The notes under the pieces were generated by a model. It saw only the letters and a program-made list of their open reading frames with translations. It did not search any database and was not told the DNA's origin. Positions 16,324-24,104 of a stretch of DNA of 64,000 nucleotides are shown one piece after another. A program made the position numbers and the translations under genes. The stretch comes from an uncultured Collinsella sp. (GTDB taxonomy: Bacteria > Actinomycetota > Coriobacteriia > Coriobacteriales > Coriobacteriaceae): the NCBI GenBank assembly GCA_934647195.1, contig CAKUFD010000004.1, positions 1 to 64,000 of the forward strand. The letters are read 5' to 3'. Numbering within the stretch: position 1 is the first letter of the stretch; each line of letters opens with the position of its first letter.

Positions 16324-19046
16324 TACCTCATCCCCTTCCTGGCCTTGACGCGCTCTGCGACCGCCATGAGCGCTGACGCGAGGCGCTCGTCGTCCGCGAC
16401 CTGCGCGCCGTCGATGTAGAAGGTGTAGGACGGGCCTGCCGCGACTGCGCGCGGGCTGGCCGTGATGCCGGGCGCCGCCATGGACGTGACGCCCGACAGG
16501 CGGGACATTCCCGCCTCGAAGTCGCCGACGGCGCCCGGTACGGCCCGCGCGAAGCCCTCGCCGAGCGCCTCGGCGATGGAGATGCCCGAGTAGAGCACCC
16601 AGCCGTGGCCCGAGAACGGCCCCTCCTTGGCGGGGGAGAACGGGAACAGGTCGCGGATGCCCTTGAGCGCACCCGAGATCGTGGACGTGACGGAGCCGAT
16701 GGCCCCCATGATGCCGTCCTTGAGGCCGTTCAGGATGGACTTGCCGGACTCGACCAGCCAGGAACCGGCCCCCGCGAAGAAGCCGAGAATCTTGTCCTTG
16801 ATGCCCGTCACCGTGTTGTAGACAGCGCTCACGCCATCCGAGGCCGCGCTCTTGATGTCGTTCCAGATGTCGCTGAAGAATGACTTGACGGAGCTCCACG
16901 CGCTGTCCCATGCCGATTTAATCGAGCTCGTGACGCTCGAGATGGTCGAGGAGACGGCGTTGATGGCGCCGGAGACCAGCGACTTGATTCCGTTCCAGAT
17001 GTCGGAGGCGAGCTGCTTGATGCCGTTCCAGACCCCGCTCCAGTCGCCGCTGATCGCGGCCATGACGATGTTGATGACGTCCTGGATGACGGTCATGGCG
17101 GTGCTGATGGCGGTACTTATCAGCGGCCAGACGGCGTCGATGACCGCCTTGATCGCCGGCCAGGCGGCGTTCCACACGGCCTGGATGACCCCGAGCGCCA
17201 AGGTTATCGCCAGCTGGATGGCGTTCATCACCGTGGTCACCACCTGCTGGATCAGAGGCATGTTCGCGTTGATAAAGGACAGGAGCTGCGTGATGATGGG
17301 CATGACGAATGACGCGATCTGGGTGTACACGCCGAGGACGGCGGTCATGATGGCGGCGATGATGGGCGCCACGCCGCCCAGAATCCCGGCCAGCTGCTGG
17401 ATTATGGGGAGCAGCATCGGCCCCACCGTGGAGGCGAAGTTGCCCAGCGCCTGCGCCACGGGCGCGAAGGCCGGGGCGAGCGTCCCGGTCACGAAGTCTA
17501 CGATTGACTGGAAGGCGCCGAGAATCTGCGAGGCGTCCACGCTGGGTAGCTGGATGCCAACGGAGGAAAGCGCCTGCGCGGCGATGTTCCAAGCCGCAGC
17601 AAGGGCCTCGGACACGATGGGCGCGAGGATGCTTGCAAGCCCGGAGAGGGCCGCTGGGAAGGCCGCGATGATGTTCGCGCCGATTGTCGCCACGCGCGGG
17701 GCCACGTTGGTCGCCACGGCTCCGATTGACTCCAGGAGCTGCGTGGTTACCTTCGAGAAGTCCACGTCGTCGCGGCCCAGGGCGGTGAGGAAGTTCCCCC
17801 ACGCGGCCTTTGCCATGCCGATGGAGCCGGAGATGGTAGAGGCCGCCTCCTTGGCGGTGGTGCCTGCGATACCCTGCGCCTGCTGCACGCGGGCGATGGC
17901 CTCCACCACGTCGGCGTAGGAGTCGATGGTGAGGTCGGAGCCATCGCGCATCACGCCGGGGAGCTTGTTGGCGTCCGCGATGAGGCGATGCATCTCGGAC
18001 TGCGTTCCGCCGTAGCCCAACTTCAAGTTGTCCAACATGGTGTAATTCTGCTTGGCAAAACCCTGGAAGGCGTTCTGCACGTCCCCCATGTTGGAGCCGA
18101 ATACGTTCACGTTGTCGCTCATGGTCGTCATGGCGAGGTTGGCGTAATCGGCCGCCTTCTCGGTGTCCCCGCCGAGGGACTGGATCAGGCTCGAGGAGAA
18201 GCTCGTGGCCTGCTCCATGTACTGGTTCGCACTTAGGCCGCTTGTGCGGTAGGCCTCCGCCGCGTAGGACTGGAGCTTACCGGACGCGCTGCCGAAGAGC
18301 TTGTCGACGCCGCCAACAAGTTGCTCGTAGTCGGCATAGTTGCCCAGCACCGCGCCCGTTACAGCTGTTACCGCCGCGACCACCGCCGCAGCGCCGACAC
18401 CCGCCGCCTTGGCTGCGGTTGCCAGCGCGTCGGTCACGTGGCCTGCTGCATTGGAGATTCCCTCCTTCAGCCTCGAAGCTGCCTCGGTACCGGCCTGCCC
18501 CAAGGCCGATGCCATGGGCGCGAGGGCGGCCTTGGCGGTGGAGGCTATAGGGGAAAGGATGGTGCCCACGGTGGATGCCATGGACTTCAACGGTGCGGGG
18601 ATCATCGACGCCGCCGTCGTCATGACGGTGCTGCCGATGCTTCCCACATTGGAGAGGCCAGCCTTCACCGCAGACCCCACCCCGGAGAGCTTGGAGGAAA
18701 TGCCCTCCTTGATTCCGGCGAAGGCGCTCTTGATGCCGTTCGATGCGCTGGTGGCGTAGCCCGTCAGGGTCTTCCACGCTCCGCTCTGCGTTATCGCGGC
18801 CTTGAGCCTCGCCCCCGACTCCTCGAAGGCGAGGCCCATGTAGCCCGCTTGGTCTTTGGCCGTTGCCGCGAGGTTAGAGAGGGAACTCTTCGACTTGGAG
18901 GTACCCTTCTCGGTGCCGCTGGACAGGCCGTCGCCGAAGGTCTTGCCGGCGGAGCTGCCCGCGCTGCCGAAGTCCTTGCATATCGCCTTCGCGAAGCCAT
19001 CCATGGACGGCATGATCGCCACGTATGCGGTTCCGACGTTAGCCAT
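16323..19046 (-). CDS. tail tape measure protein
   Basis: The 907-aa protein sets tail length and is packed inside the tail tube. It starts MANVGTAYVAIMPSMDGFAK, is rich in Ala/Ser and amphipathic helix, and has several hydrophobic segments in the middle (AGVGAAAVVAAVTAVTGAVL; further ones ~540-640). It follows the frameshifted chaperone gene, the canonical order. Confidence 0.9.
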   Translation of the reverse strand: MANVGTAYVAIMPSMDGFAKAICKDFGSAGSSAGKTFGDGLSSGTEKGTSKSKSSLSNLAATAKDQAGYMGLAFEESGARLKAAITQSGAWKTLTGYATSASNGIKSAFAGIKEGISSKLSGVGSAVKAGLSNVGSIGSTVMTTAASMIPAPLKSMASTVGTILSPIASTAKAALAPMASALGQAGTEAASRLKEGISNAAGHVTDALATAAKAAGVGAAAVVAAVTAVTGAVLGNYADYEQLVGGVDKLFGSASGKLQSYAAEAYRTSGLSANQYMEQATSFSSSLIQSLGGDTEKAADYANLAMTTMSDNVNVFGSNMGDVQNAFQGFAKQNYTMLDNLKLGYGGTQSEMHRLIADANKLPGVMRDGSDLTIDSYADVVEAIARVQQAQGIAGTTAKEAASTISGSIGMAKAAWGNFLTALGRDDVDFSKVTTQLLESIGAVATNVAPRVATIGANIIAAFPAALSGLASILAPIVSEALAAAWNIAAQALSSVGIQLPSVDASQILGAFQSIVDFVTGTLAPAFAPVAQALGNFASTVGPMLLPIIQQLAGILGGVAPIIAAIMTAVLGVYTQIASFVMPIITQLLSFINANMPLIQQVVTTVMNAIQLAITLALGVIQAVWNAAWPAIKAVIDAVWPLISTAISTAMTVIQDVINIVMAAISGDWSGVWNGIKQLASDIWNGIKSLVSGAINAVSSTISSVTSSIKSAWDSAWSSVKSFFSDIWNDIKSAASDGVSAVYNTVTGIKDKILGFFAGAGSWLVESGKSILNGLKDGIMGAIGSVTSTISGALKGIRDLFPFSPAKEGPFSGHGWVLYSGISIAEALGEGFARAVPGAVGDFEAGMSRLSGVTSMAAPGITASPRAVAAGPSYTFYIDGAQVADDERLASALMAVAERVKARKGMR

Positions 19047-19688
19047 CTACCATGCCCTCCAATCCCAAGAGCCTCGTAATCTCTTCCTTGTCGCGCAGGG
19101 CGTTGTCCCTGTGCGCCCTCGCCTCCGCCAGCTCCCCGGGCATCTTCACCGGCTCGGGCGGCTTGGGAGGCCTCTTCTTGGTGTCTGCCATGCCCCAAAC
19201 GAGCCCCGCCAGCTCGTTCTCGATCAATCGGAGCAGGTACGCCTCCACGCCCCACTCAAGCTCTGGACACTGCCTGCGGGCAGTCCTCGAATCGGCGGGG
19301 AGGTGCTTCCAGAGCAGTGCCATGCGCCTACAGTCCTGCGGCCCGCCCTCCAACGGGAGGGCGATGCCGTAGAACTGCTGGAAATCCGCTATTACTTCGC
19401 CTCTGTGGGCTTCGAGGTCTGAGGCGAAGCCGACGAGTTTTTTGCGTCCTCGCCAACCGCGTCGAGCGCAGCGGCCAGAAGGTCGTTCAGGCGGTCGACG
19501 CTGCCGCCAAGGCGCTCGATGTACTCCTCGTCGTTGCCCATGAACACGCGCTCCATCACGTCGAACGAGAAGGAGAAGTCCTCATCGGAGCGTGCCAGCT
19601 GCTTGGCGGTCTTGTAGCTCTTCAGCTCGTCCGCGTCGCAGACGAACTCGCCATCCACGCCGTCAACGGTGAAAGTGATTTCCTTCAT
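19039..19688 (-). CDS. tail assembly chaperone fusion (G-T type) made by -1 frameshift
   Basis: Reading gene G (start 19688) and slipping -1 at A_AAA_AAC continues in frame through LVGFASDLEAHRGEVIADF to a stop at 19039, giving a ~216-aa fusion. The C-terminal part has no good own start (only a TTG inside conserved sequence). The fusion sits between the major tail protein and tape measure, the conserved place of lambda G/GT-type chaperones. Its last 8 bases overlap the tape-measure start. Confidence 0.85.
19392..19688 (-). CDS. tail assembly chaperone (G product)
   Basis: The 98-aa protein starts MKEITFTVDGVDGEFVCDAD. It is made when ribosomes do not shift at 19437-19443, and ends KPTEAK. 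G-type chaperones coat the tape measure protein together with the longer frameshift product and are absent from the mature virion. Confidence 0.85.
   Translation of the reverse strand: MKEITFTVDGVDGEFVCDADELKSYKTAKQLARSDEDFSFSFDVMERVFMGNDEEYIERLGGSVDRLNDLLAAALDAVGEDAKNSSASPQTSKPTEAK
19437..19443 (-). promoter_or_regulatory. programmed -1 frameshift slippery heptamer
   Basis: On the coding strand the sequence is A_AAA_AAC in the zero frame (codons GCA AAA AAC), a canonical X_XXY_YYZ site. The -1 frame is open from here through the whole T part. Confidence 0.85.
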
Positions 19689-19696
19689 GTCCCCTC

Positions 19697-20284
19697 CTAG
19701 GCGGCGTTGGTCTCGGTGGACTGGATGTAGTCGTAGCAGGTGTTGCCGTCCCCGTCGGTCAGGTACTTGGCCGTGAGGGCGCGGGCTGCAAGCTCTCCGA
19801 CCGCGAGCGTCAAATCGTCCAGCTCCGAGCACTGGAACAGCGGCACGACCTTGCGCCACTTGCGGTTGTTCTTCAGGAGCAGGTCGAGGACGACGACCCA
19901 CGTGCCGTTCGAGTTGCCGTTGTGCTTTACCGTGATGACGCCCGCCTTGTCGGTCACGTTCTCGTCGCCGTACATGAGCTTGAGCGTCATGGCCTTGATC
20001 TCGGCGAGGGTCAGCTGAGCCGACTCCACGCGGGAGGTCTGCGGGCTGTCCATCAGGTCGCCGTTCATATCGACGAGGTCCTCGGAATCGCTGTCGACCG
20101 TCTCGACGTAGCCGTCCTCAGAGATGAACCCGAGGCACTTGTAGGCGGTGGGCAGCGCCGTGCTGTAGTCGGTGGGGAGCGCGGTCCCCGTGGGGGCGAC
20201 GAAGATGTAGCCCCCGCGCACGCCCTTGGTGCTGGAGACGTTGTCCGTGCTGTTCGACGTGTACTCTTTGTTGGTTCCTGCCAT
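19697..20284 (-). CDS. major tail (tube) protein
   Basis: The 195-aa product starts MAGTNKEYTSNSTDNVSSTK. It has the size, beta-rich composition and position (between tail completion protein and tail chaperone) of phage tail tube proteins of the phi13/TP901-type group. Hexameric rings of it form the tail tube. Confidence 0.85.
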   Translation of the reverse strand: MAGTNKEYTSNSTDNVSSTKGVRGGYIFVAPTGTALPTDYSTALPTAYKCLGFISEDGYVETVDSDSEDLVDMNGDLMDSPQTSRVESAQLTLAEIKAMTLKLMYGDENVTDKAGVITVKHNGNSNGTWVVVLDLLLKNNRKWRKVVPLFQCSELDDLTLAVGELAARALTAKYLTDGDGNTCYDYIQSTETNAA

Positions 20285-20294
20285 TTCCTTCTCC

Positions 20295-20639
20295 TTACTC
20301 GCAGATCGTCAGCTCTGCGTTCGTCTGGTATCTCTCCTGCCTCGAATCCGGGTCTGGCCATCGGTAGGTGCCGTCCGGGACGGCCCTGAAGACGTTCGGC
20401 TCCTCGGTCAGCCCGTAGATGGCGACCTCCACCAGCCCCGCGATCTCCGCCGCCCGCCTGCGGGTCTTGGCCCACGACTGGACGGCGAGCGAGCAGGTCT
20501 TCGGGTAAAGGCCGGTGCCGGTGCCCGTAAGCTCCACGGAGATGAACTCCTCCGGGCGCTTCTCGGGCACTTCGAGCACGGCCCTGATTCCGGTGGCATC
20601 CATAAGGCGCTTGGCCACCACGCGCTCAACGTCAATCAT
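20295..20639 (-). CDS. tail completion / minor tail protein
   Basis: The 114-aa product starts at ATG 20639 (MIDVERVVAKRLMDATGIRA). The start overlaps the stop of the upstream gp10-like gene as ATGA. Position between the HK97-gp10-like protein and the tube protein matches tail terminator/completion proteins. Assigned mainly by synteny. Confidence 0.7.
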   Translation of the reverse strand: MIDVERVVAKRLMDATGIRAVLEVPEKRPEEFISVELTGTGTGLYPKTCSLAVQSWAKTRRRAAEIAGLVEVAIYGLTEEPNVFRAVPDGTYRWPDPDSRQERYQTNAELTICE

Positions 20640-20932
20640 TGCTTCCTCGAATCGAGCGCCGACTTGAGGCGGTTGTGGATAAGCTCGCTGCTGTAGGCGT
20701 GCGGGGTGCCCGTGGCCACGCCGCAGTAGTTCGCACGCTTGCCGCGAGACTTGAAGACACGGTAGCCGGTGCCAAGCTCGCCGGTGCCCTTGGTGAAGGT
20801 CGCGTTGCATTCGGCGGCGATGGCCCTAGCCGGTGCCTCGCACAGCGCCTGGACCGCGCCGCTGTCCATGATCTCGACGTATGCGGCCTTGTTGGACTTG
20901 TAGTCCTTCAGCCTCACGCTGCACTTAGCCAT
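20636..20932 (-). CDS. HK97 gp10-like head-tail protein
   Basis: The 98-aa product contains the family-like stretch TGYRVFKSRGKRANYCGVATG followed by a C-terminal helix. HK97 gp10-type proteins sit at the head-tail interface. Overlaps of 4 and 8 bp with its neighbours fit a tightly packed morphogenesis operon. Confidence 0.75.
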   Translation of the reverse strand: MAKCSVRLKDYKSNKAAYVEIMDSGAVQALCEAPARAIAAECNATFTKGTGELGTGYRVFKSRGKRANYCGVATGTPHAYSSELIHNRLKSALDSRKQ

Positions 20933-21263
20933 CGGTGCGGGTCACCTCCACGGTTAGATTCCATGTGCCCGGCGTGTTCGCCTCGGTGTAGCGCTGCGGG
21001 TCTCCCACCACGCGGAAGCGCTCCCCGCGCACCTCCACCGCGCAGCCCTTCAGCTCGCCGGCGTAGGTCTTCGGGAAGCACAGCGTGTAGGCGACCGTCA
21101 CGCCTTCCGGGCGCGATGCGTCCAGGTCTGCGGTCGCGCCGGGGGCGACGACCACGCTCTCGACCTCTTCGCGGGCGTCCTCCCCGTAGGTCGGCTCGCC
21201 CAGCTCGTCCAGAACCCGCCCCGTGCGTATCACGGTCACGGCTTCGCCCTGAATCAGGTTCAT
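20925..21263 (-). CDS. head closure (stopper) protein
   Basis: The 112-aa beta-rich product, with KTYAGELKGCAVEVRGERF and a C-terminal WNLTVEVTR strand, resembles small head-closure proteins that plug the connector after DNA packaging. Order (adaptor, stopper, gp10-like) is canonical. Confidence 0.7.
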   Translation of the reverse strand: MNLIQGEAVTVIRTGRVLDELGEPTYGEDAREEVESVVVAPGATADLDASRPEGVTVAYTLCFPKTYAGELKGCAVEVRGERFRVVGDPQRYTEANTPGTWNLTVEVTRTDG

Positions 21264-21658
21264 TCCGTCACCTCGCCGCGCTCGATTGGGGTGAGGACGC
21301 GCATGCGCTGCACATCGAGGCCGAGGCGCTTCAGGTCCGACTTACCGAGGTACATCTCGCCGAGGGCCGAGCCGTAGGAGACGGAGGCGGTGTAGCCTCC
21401 GGCCCCCTGGCTGTACTGGGTCGCCCCGAGCATCGCGGCTGGCGCGGCAAGCACGCGGTTCACCACCATGCAGCACACGGCGCAAGCGCTGCGGTCGAAC
21501 GCCGCGTGCGCGCCCTCGGCATAGTCCTCGCCCCAGAAGCCCTCATAGGCAGAGAGCAGCAGGGCGGAGGCATCATCGAGCAGCGCCGTGGCGCGCCCCG
21601 AGTCCGCAGGCTCGCCGTAGCGGGCCGTGTAGTCCTCGATGGTGGCGAACGCGGTCAT
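21260..21658 (-). CDS. head-tail adaptor (connector) protein
   Basis: The 132-aa, mostly helical product begins MTAFATIEDYTARYGEPADS, resembling the HK97 gp6 / Gp15-like adaptor family that binds under the portal. It follows the capsid genes and overlaps the stopper gene by 4 bp. Confidence 0.75.
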   Translation of the reverse strand: MTAFATIEDYTARYGEPADSGRATALLDDASALLLSAYEGFWGEDYAEGAHAAFDRSACAVCCMVVNRVLAAPAAMLGATQYSQGAGGYTASVSYGSALGEMYLGKSDLKRLGLDVQRMRVLTPIERGEVTE

Positions 21659-21861
21659 TACTCCGCCCCCTCCTCGGCAAGCCCAGCGGCCACCAGCGCG
21701 TCAACGAGCGCGTTGTAGGCGGCCTGGAGCTGCGCCGTGGTCGGCTTGCCCTCCACCTTCGGCAGGGCGCCGAGCAGGGTGCCGTCCCCGCCGCCCACAG
21801 AGACGGTGGAGACGGCCTGCCCGGCAGGCGCCTTGCCCTTGGTGATGGTCACGCACTTCAT
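21658..21861 (-). CDS. small head-associated protein (head-fibre-like)
   Basis: The 67-aa product has the block LLGALPKVEGKPTTAQLQAA followed by a short helix, similar to small 'head fibre' proteins annotated beside capsid genes. It overlaps the adaptor start by one base. The head-fibre name is tentative. Confidence 0.6.
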   Translation of the reverse strand: MKCVTITKGKAPAGQAVSTVSVGGGDGTLLGALPKVEGKPTTAQLQAAYNALVDALVAAGLAEEGAE

Positions 21862-21870
21862 GGCCGCCCC

Positions 21871-22827
21871 CTACGCCGCGACCGCAGCGGGCGTGATGAT
21901 GCCAGCCGGGTAGCGCTTGGTCTTGTTGGACTGGAGCGCGGTGACGGGGTTGGCGATCTGGAAGCCGGCGCGGAACACGCAGCGGAGCGCCACGCAATCC
22001 TGCTGCGCGAGGTTCAGTACCACCTTGCCGGTATCGTCGGTGATTACTGCCTGGTCGAGCAGCTTGAAGGTGATGTCCTTGCGGATGCCCACCACGAAGT
22101 TCGACCAATCGGCGAGGAGCATCACCGCCACGGACTCGTCCCAAGCGCCGTTGCTCACCTCGTTCAGCGGGTAGCCGTAGAGGTTGCCGGAGCCGGGGGT
22201 CTGCAGGTCGGGCGAGTAGACGGGGCGACCGTTTGAGTCGCGGAGCGCGGTGAGCTGCCAGTTGAGGCCGGGCTGGGCCGCGAAGCCGTTGACATTGAAG
22301 CCCTGCTTGGCCATCTTCTCCGCGAGGCTCGCCACGTCAACGCCGAGGTCTGTGCCGGTGCCCTGAGCAACGTAGTTGCCCTGCGCCTTGGCGGTGACGG
22401 CGATGCCGTCGGGGAAGGAGCTGGGCTTGTCGGTGCCGAAGAGGCACGACTGGTCGAACTTCAGGCCGACAGCTGCGGCGAGGCGCGGGCGAATCTCGCC
22501 CCAGAGGTCGATGCTTGTGTCCTCGATGATCGCCTCGGGGATGGGCACGATGGCCGCGATCTCCTCGGCGGTGATGGACAGGCCGGCCCACTTCTGCTTG
22601 GTGGTCTGCTTCAGGCCGGTGTCGCCGCCGACCCAGTAGGCGATGGGCAGGGAGTCGAGCACGGGCTGGGTGCGCGTGCGGGTGCTCATCTGAATCTGGC
22701 GGGCGCGGGTGAGCATGACGCTGGACTTGGCCGCGTCCTGGATCACCTCGGCGGCATACTCGGTGGGCAGGAGGCCACCGGTGCTGAGGTCATCAGCGGT
22801 AATCATCTGGTTGGTTACGGATGCCAT
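21871..22827 (-). CDS. major capsid protein (HK97 fold)
   Basis: The 318-aa product begins MASVTNQMITADDLSTGGLL and contains typical HK97-family stretches (SIDLWGEIRPRLAAAVGLKF, FDQSCLFGTDKPSS, then a P-domain region and a strand-rich C-terminus). It follows the scaffold gene. No N-terminal protease-cleaved delta domain is present, consistent with a separate scaffold and no prohead protease gene. Confidence 0.9.
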   Translation of the reverse strand: MASVTNQMITADDLSTGGLLPTEYAAEVIQDAAKSSVMLTRARQIQMSTRTRTQPVLDSLPIAYWVGGDTGLKQTTKQKWAGLSITAEEIAAIVPIPEAIIEDTSIDLWGEIRPRLAAAVGLKFDQSCLFGTDKPSSFPDGIAVTAKAQGNYVAQGTGTDLGVDVASLAEKMAKQGFNVNGFAAQPGLNWQLTALRDSNGRPVYSPDLQTPGSGNLYGYPLNEVSNGAWDESVAVMLLADWSNFVVGIRKDITFKLLDQAVITDDTGKVVLNLAQQDCVALRCVFRAGFQIANPVTALQSNKTKRYPAGIITPAAVAA

Positions 22828-22835
22828 TTCTTCTC

Positions 22836-23309
22836 CTATCTACGGTGCTTCATGAACTCTTCGCGGATGAAGTCGCGCTTCGGCGCGCTTCCCGGCGCGA
22901 ACGTCCCCGGTTTGTCCACAGTTGCTGCGGGCTTGGTCTTGAAGGCTTTGAGCAGCTTGTCCGCCCATGCCTCCATCTCTTCCTCGGTTTCGCCGACCAA
23001 GAGGTCGGCATCGACGCCCTTCTTATGCGCGACCTTGGCCTTGAGCTTGGCCAGCTCCTCGGCCCTCTCCTTCTCGCTCAGCTTGGATTCGAGGTCGGCG
23101 ATGCGCTCCTCGGCGGTCTTCTCCGCCTTGGCGCTCGCGACCTTGTTGGCCTTCGAACGGCCCTCCCACTTGCGCGATTCGGCGATGGCCTTCTCCTTGG
23201 CCTCCTTCTCCGCCTCGTAGAGCGCCTTGTAGTCGGGTTCTGCGGTGCCCTGCGGCTCTCCGCCCTCTACCTGCTGCGCCCCGCCATCGGCGGTCTGCCC
23301 GTCTGCCAT
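22836..23309 (-). CDS. capsid scaffolding protein
   Basis: The 157-aa product starts at ATG 23309. It has a Gln/Gly-rich N-terminus, a highly charged coiled coil (~25-100) and a basic C-terminal tail ending EEFMKHRR, the usual capsid-binding end of scaffolds. It lies immediately before the capsid gene. Confidence 0.85.
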   Translation of the reverse strand: MADGQTADGGAQQVEGGEPQGTAEPDYKALYEAEKEAKEKAIAESRKWEGRSKANKVASAKAEKTAEERIADLESKLSEKERAEELAKLKAKVAHKKGVDADLLVGETEEEMEAWADKLLKAFKTKPAATVDKPGTFAPGSAPKRDFIREEFMKHRR

Positions 23310-23442
23310 GTCGCTGCTCCTTCCCGCGCCGTGCGGCGCGCCCCAAGGCCGTGCGGCCATTCCGGGGTCTGTGTGTATGTGTGCCGTGCGGCACGTCGTG
23401 AAGGAGTGTCCTATGCGCGTGAGATTTCGGGTTTTCGGCATG

Positions 23443-23468
23443 AAAAAAGCCGCCCTTTCGGGCGGCTC
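23443..23468 (-). terminator. intrinsic terminator between the HD hydrolase and scaffold genes
   Basis: On the minus strand the stem GCCGCCC/GGGCGGC (23460-23466 and 23449-23455) with loop GAAA is followed by T6. It would separate the MuF/HD gene block from the capsid block, at least partially. Confidence 0.85.
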
Positions 23469-23491
23469 GGAAACCGTTCTATGGAATGCCT

Positions 23492-23932
23492 CTAGCGGGC
23501 CGCTTCGAGCACTGCGTATGCGTCTTCGTACTTGCCCCGCCTCAGCTTGTCGGCGAAGGTGATGCGCCCGTGGATGCGGCTCAAGTCCATGTTGTCGCGC
23601 AAGTCGGCCATCTTCACCGCGCGGGCGTCCGGGTCTTCGGCGACCTCGCGGATGTACGCCATGTACTCGTCGTACCTGAGGCCCCTGCCGTGGGTCAGCG
23701 CCTTGACGACTCTCACGACATCGGAACCCACCCCGGCAGCGAGCAGGTCCGCCTCCGTCGCGTCGGTGTCCTCCAAAACGTCGTGCAGGAGCGCCGCGCA
23801 CCTCCGAAGCTCGGTGTCGCAGCGCAGGGCAACCCTCATGGGGTGCTCAATGTAGGGCGCTCCGCCCTTGTCCACCTGCCCCGCGTGCGCCTCACTTGCC
23901 AACGACAGGCACAGTTCGATTCTCGATTGCAT
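23492..23932 (-). CDS. small HD-domain hydrolase, (p)ppGpp hydrolase (SAH/Mesh1) type
   Basis: The 146-aa product matches the SpoT/Mesh1 hydrolase pattern: AHAGQVDKGGAPYIEHP (His16, His30), AALLHDVLEDT (His50-Asp51, Glu54-Asp55) and VKMADLRDN (Asp110, Asn114). These residues bind Mn2+ and remove the 3' pyrophosphate in the family. Start ATG 23932 lies within the end of the preceding 70-aa gene. Two genes upstream is the MuF protein with a RelA/SpoT synthetase-like domain, so this enzyme is a plausible antidote. A terminator follows at 23443-23468. HD substrate specificity cannot be proved from sequence. Confidence 0.85.
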   Translation of the reverse strand: MQSRIELCLSLASEAHAGQVDKGGAPYIEHPMRVALRCDTELRRCAALLHDVLEDTDATEADLLAAGVGSDVVRVVKALTHGRGLRYDEYMAYIREVAEDPDARAVKMADLRDNMDLSRIHGRITFADKLRRGKYEDAYAVLEAAR

Positions 23933-24104
23933 CCATGGCCTCCGATTCGGGCACCTCGTCCCACCAGCCGTTGCCGAGCTTGACTTTCCCCACCAGCTCA
24001 ACGTCGTAGACCCAATCCTCGGCAATCCAGTCCCACCGGTACATCAGGTGCCGCTCGTCCTCGCGGGCGACTGCCAACCTGCTCTCTTCAAGGTAATACC
24101 TCAT
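23892..24104 (-). CDS. small acidic protein between MuF-SAS and HD hydrolase (70 aa)
   Basis: Starts MRYYLEESRLAVAREDERHL, is rich in Trp and acidic residues, and overlaps the MuF gene stop (ATGA-like at 24101-24104) and 41 bp of the HD gene. Overlap on both sides suggests co-translation in one module. Function unknown; a partner or second neutralising factor is possible but speculative. Confidence 0.65.
   Translation of the reverse strand: MRYYLEESRLAVAREDERHLMYRWDWIAEDWVYDVELVGKVKLGNGWWDEVPESEAMDAIENRTVPVVGK

Noticed and set aside
16852..17919. 355-codon frame antisense to the tape measure gene
   Set aside because: Met/Ala-rich shadow of a repetitive gene, no initiation signal.
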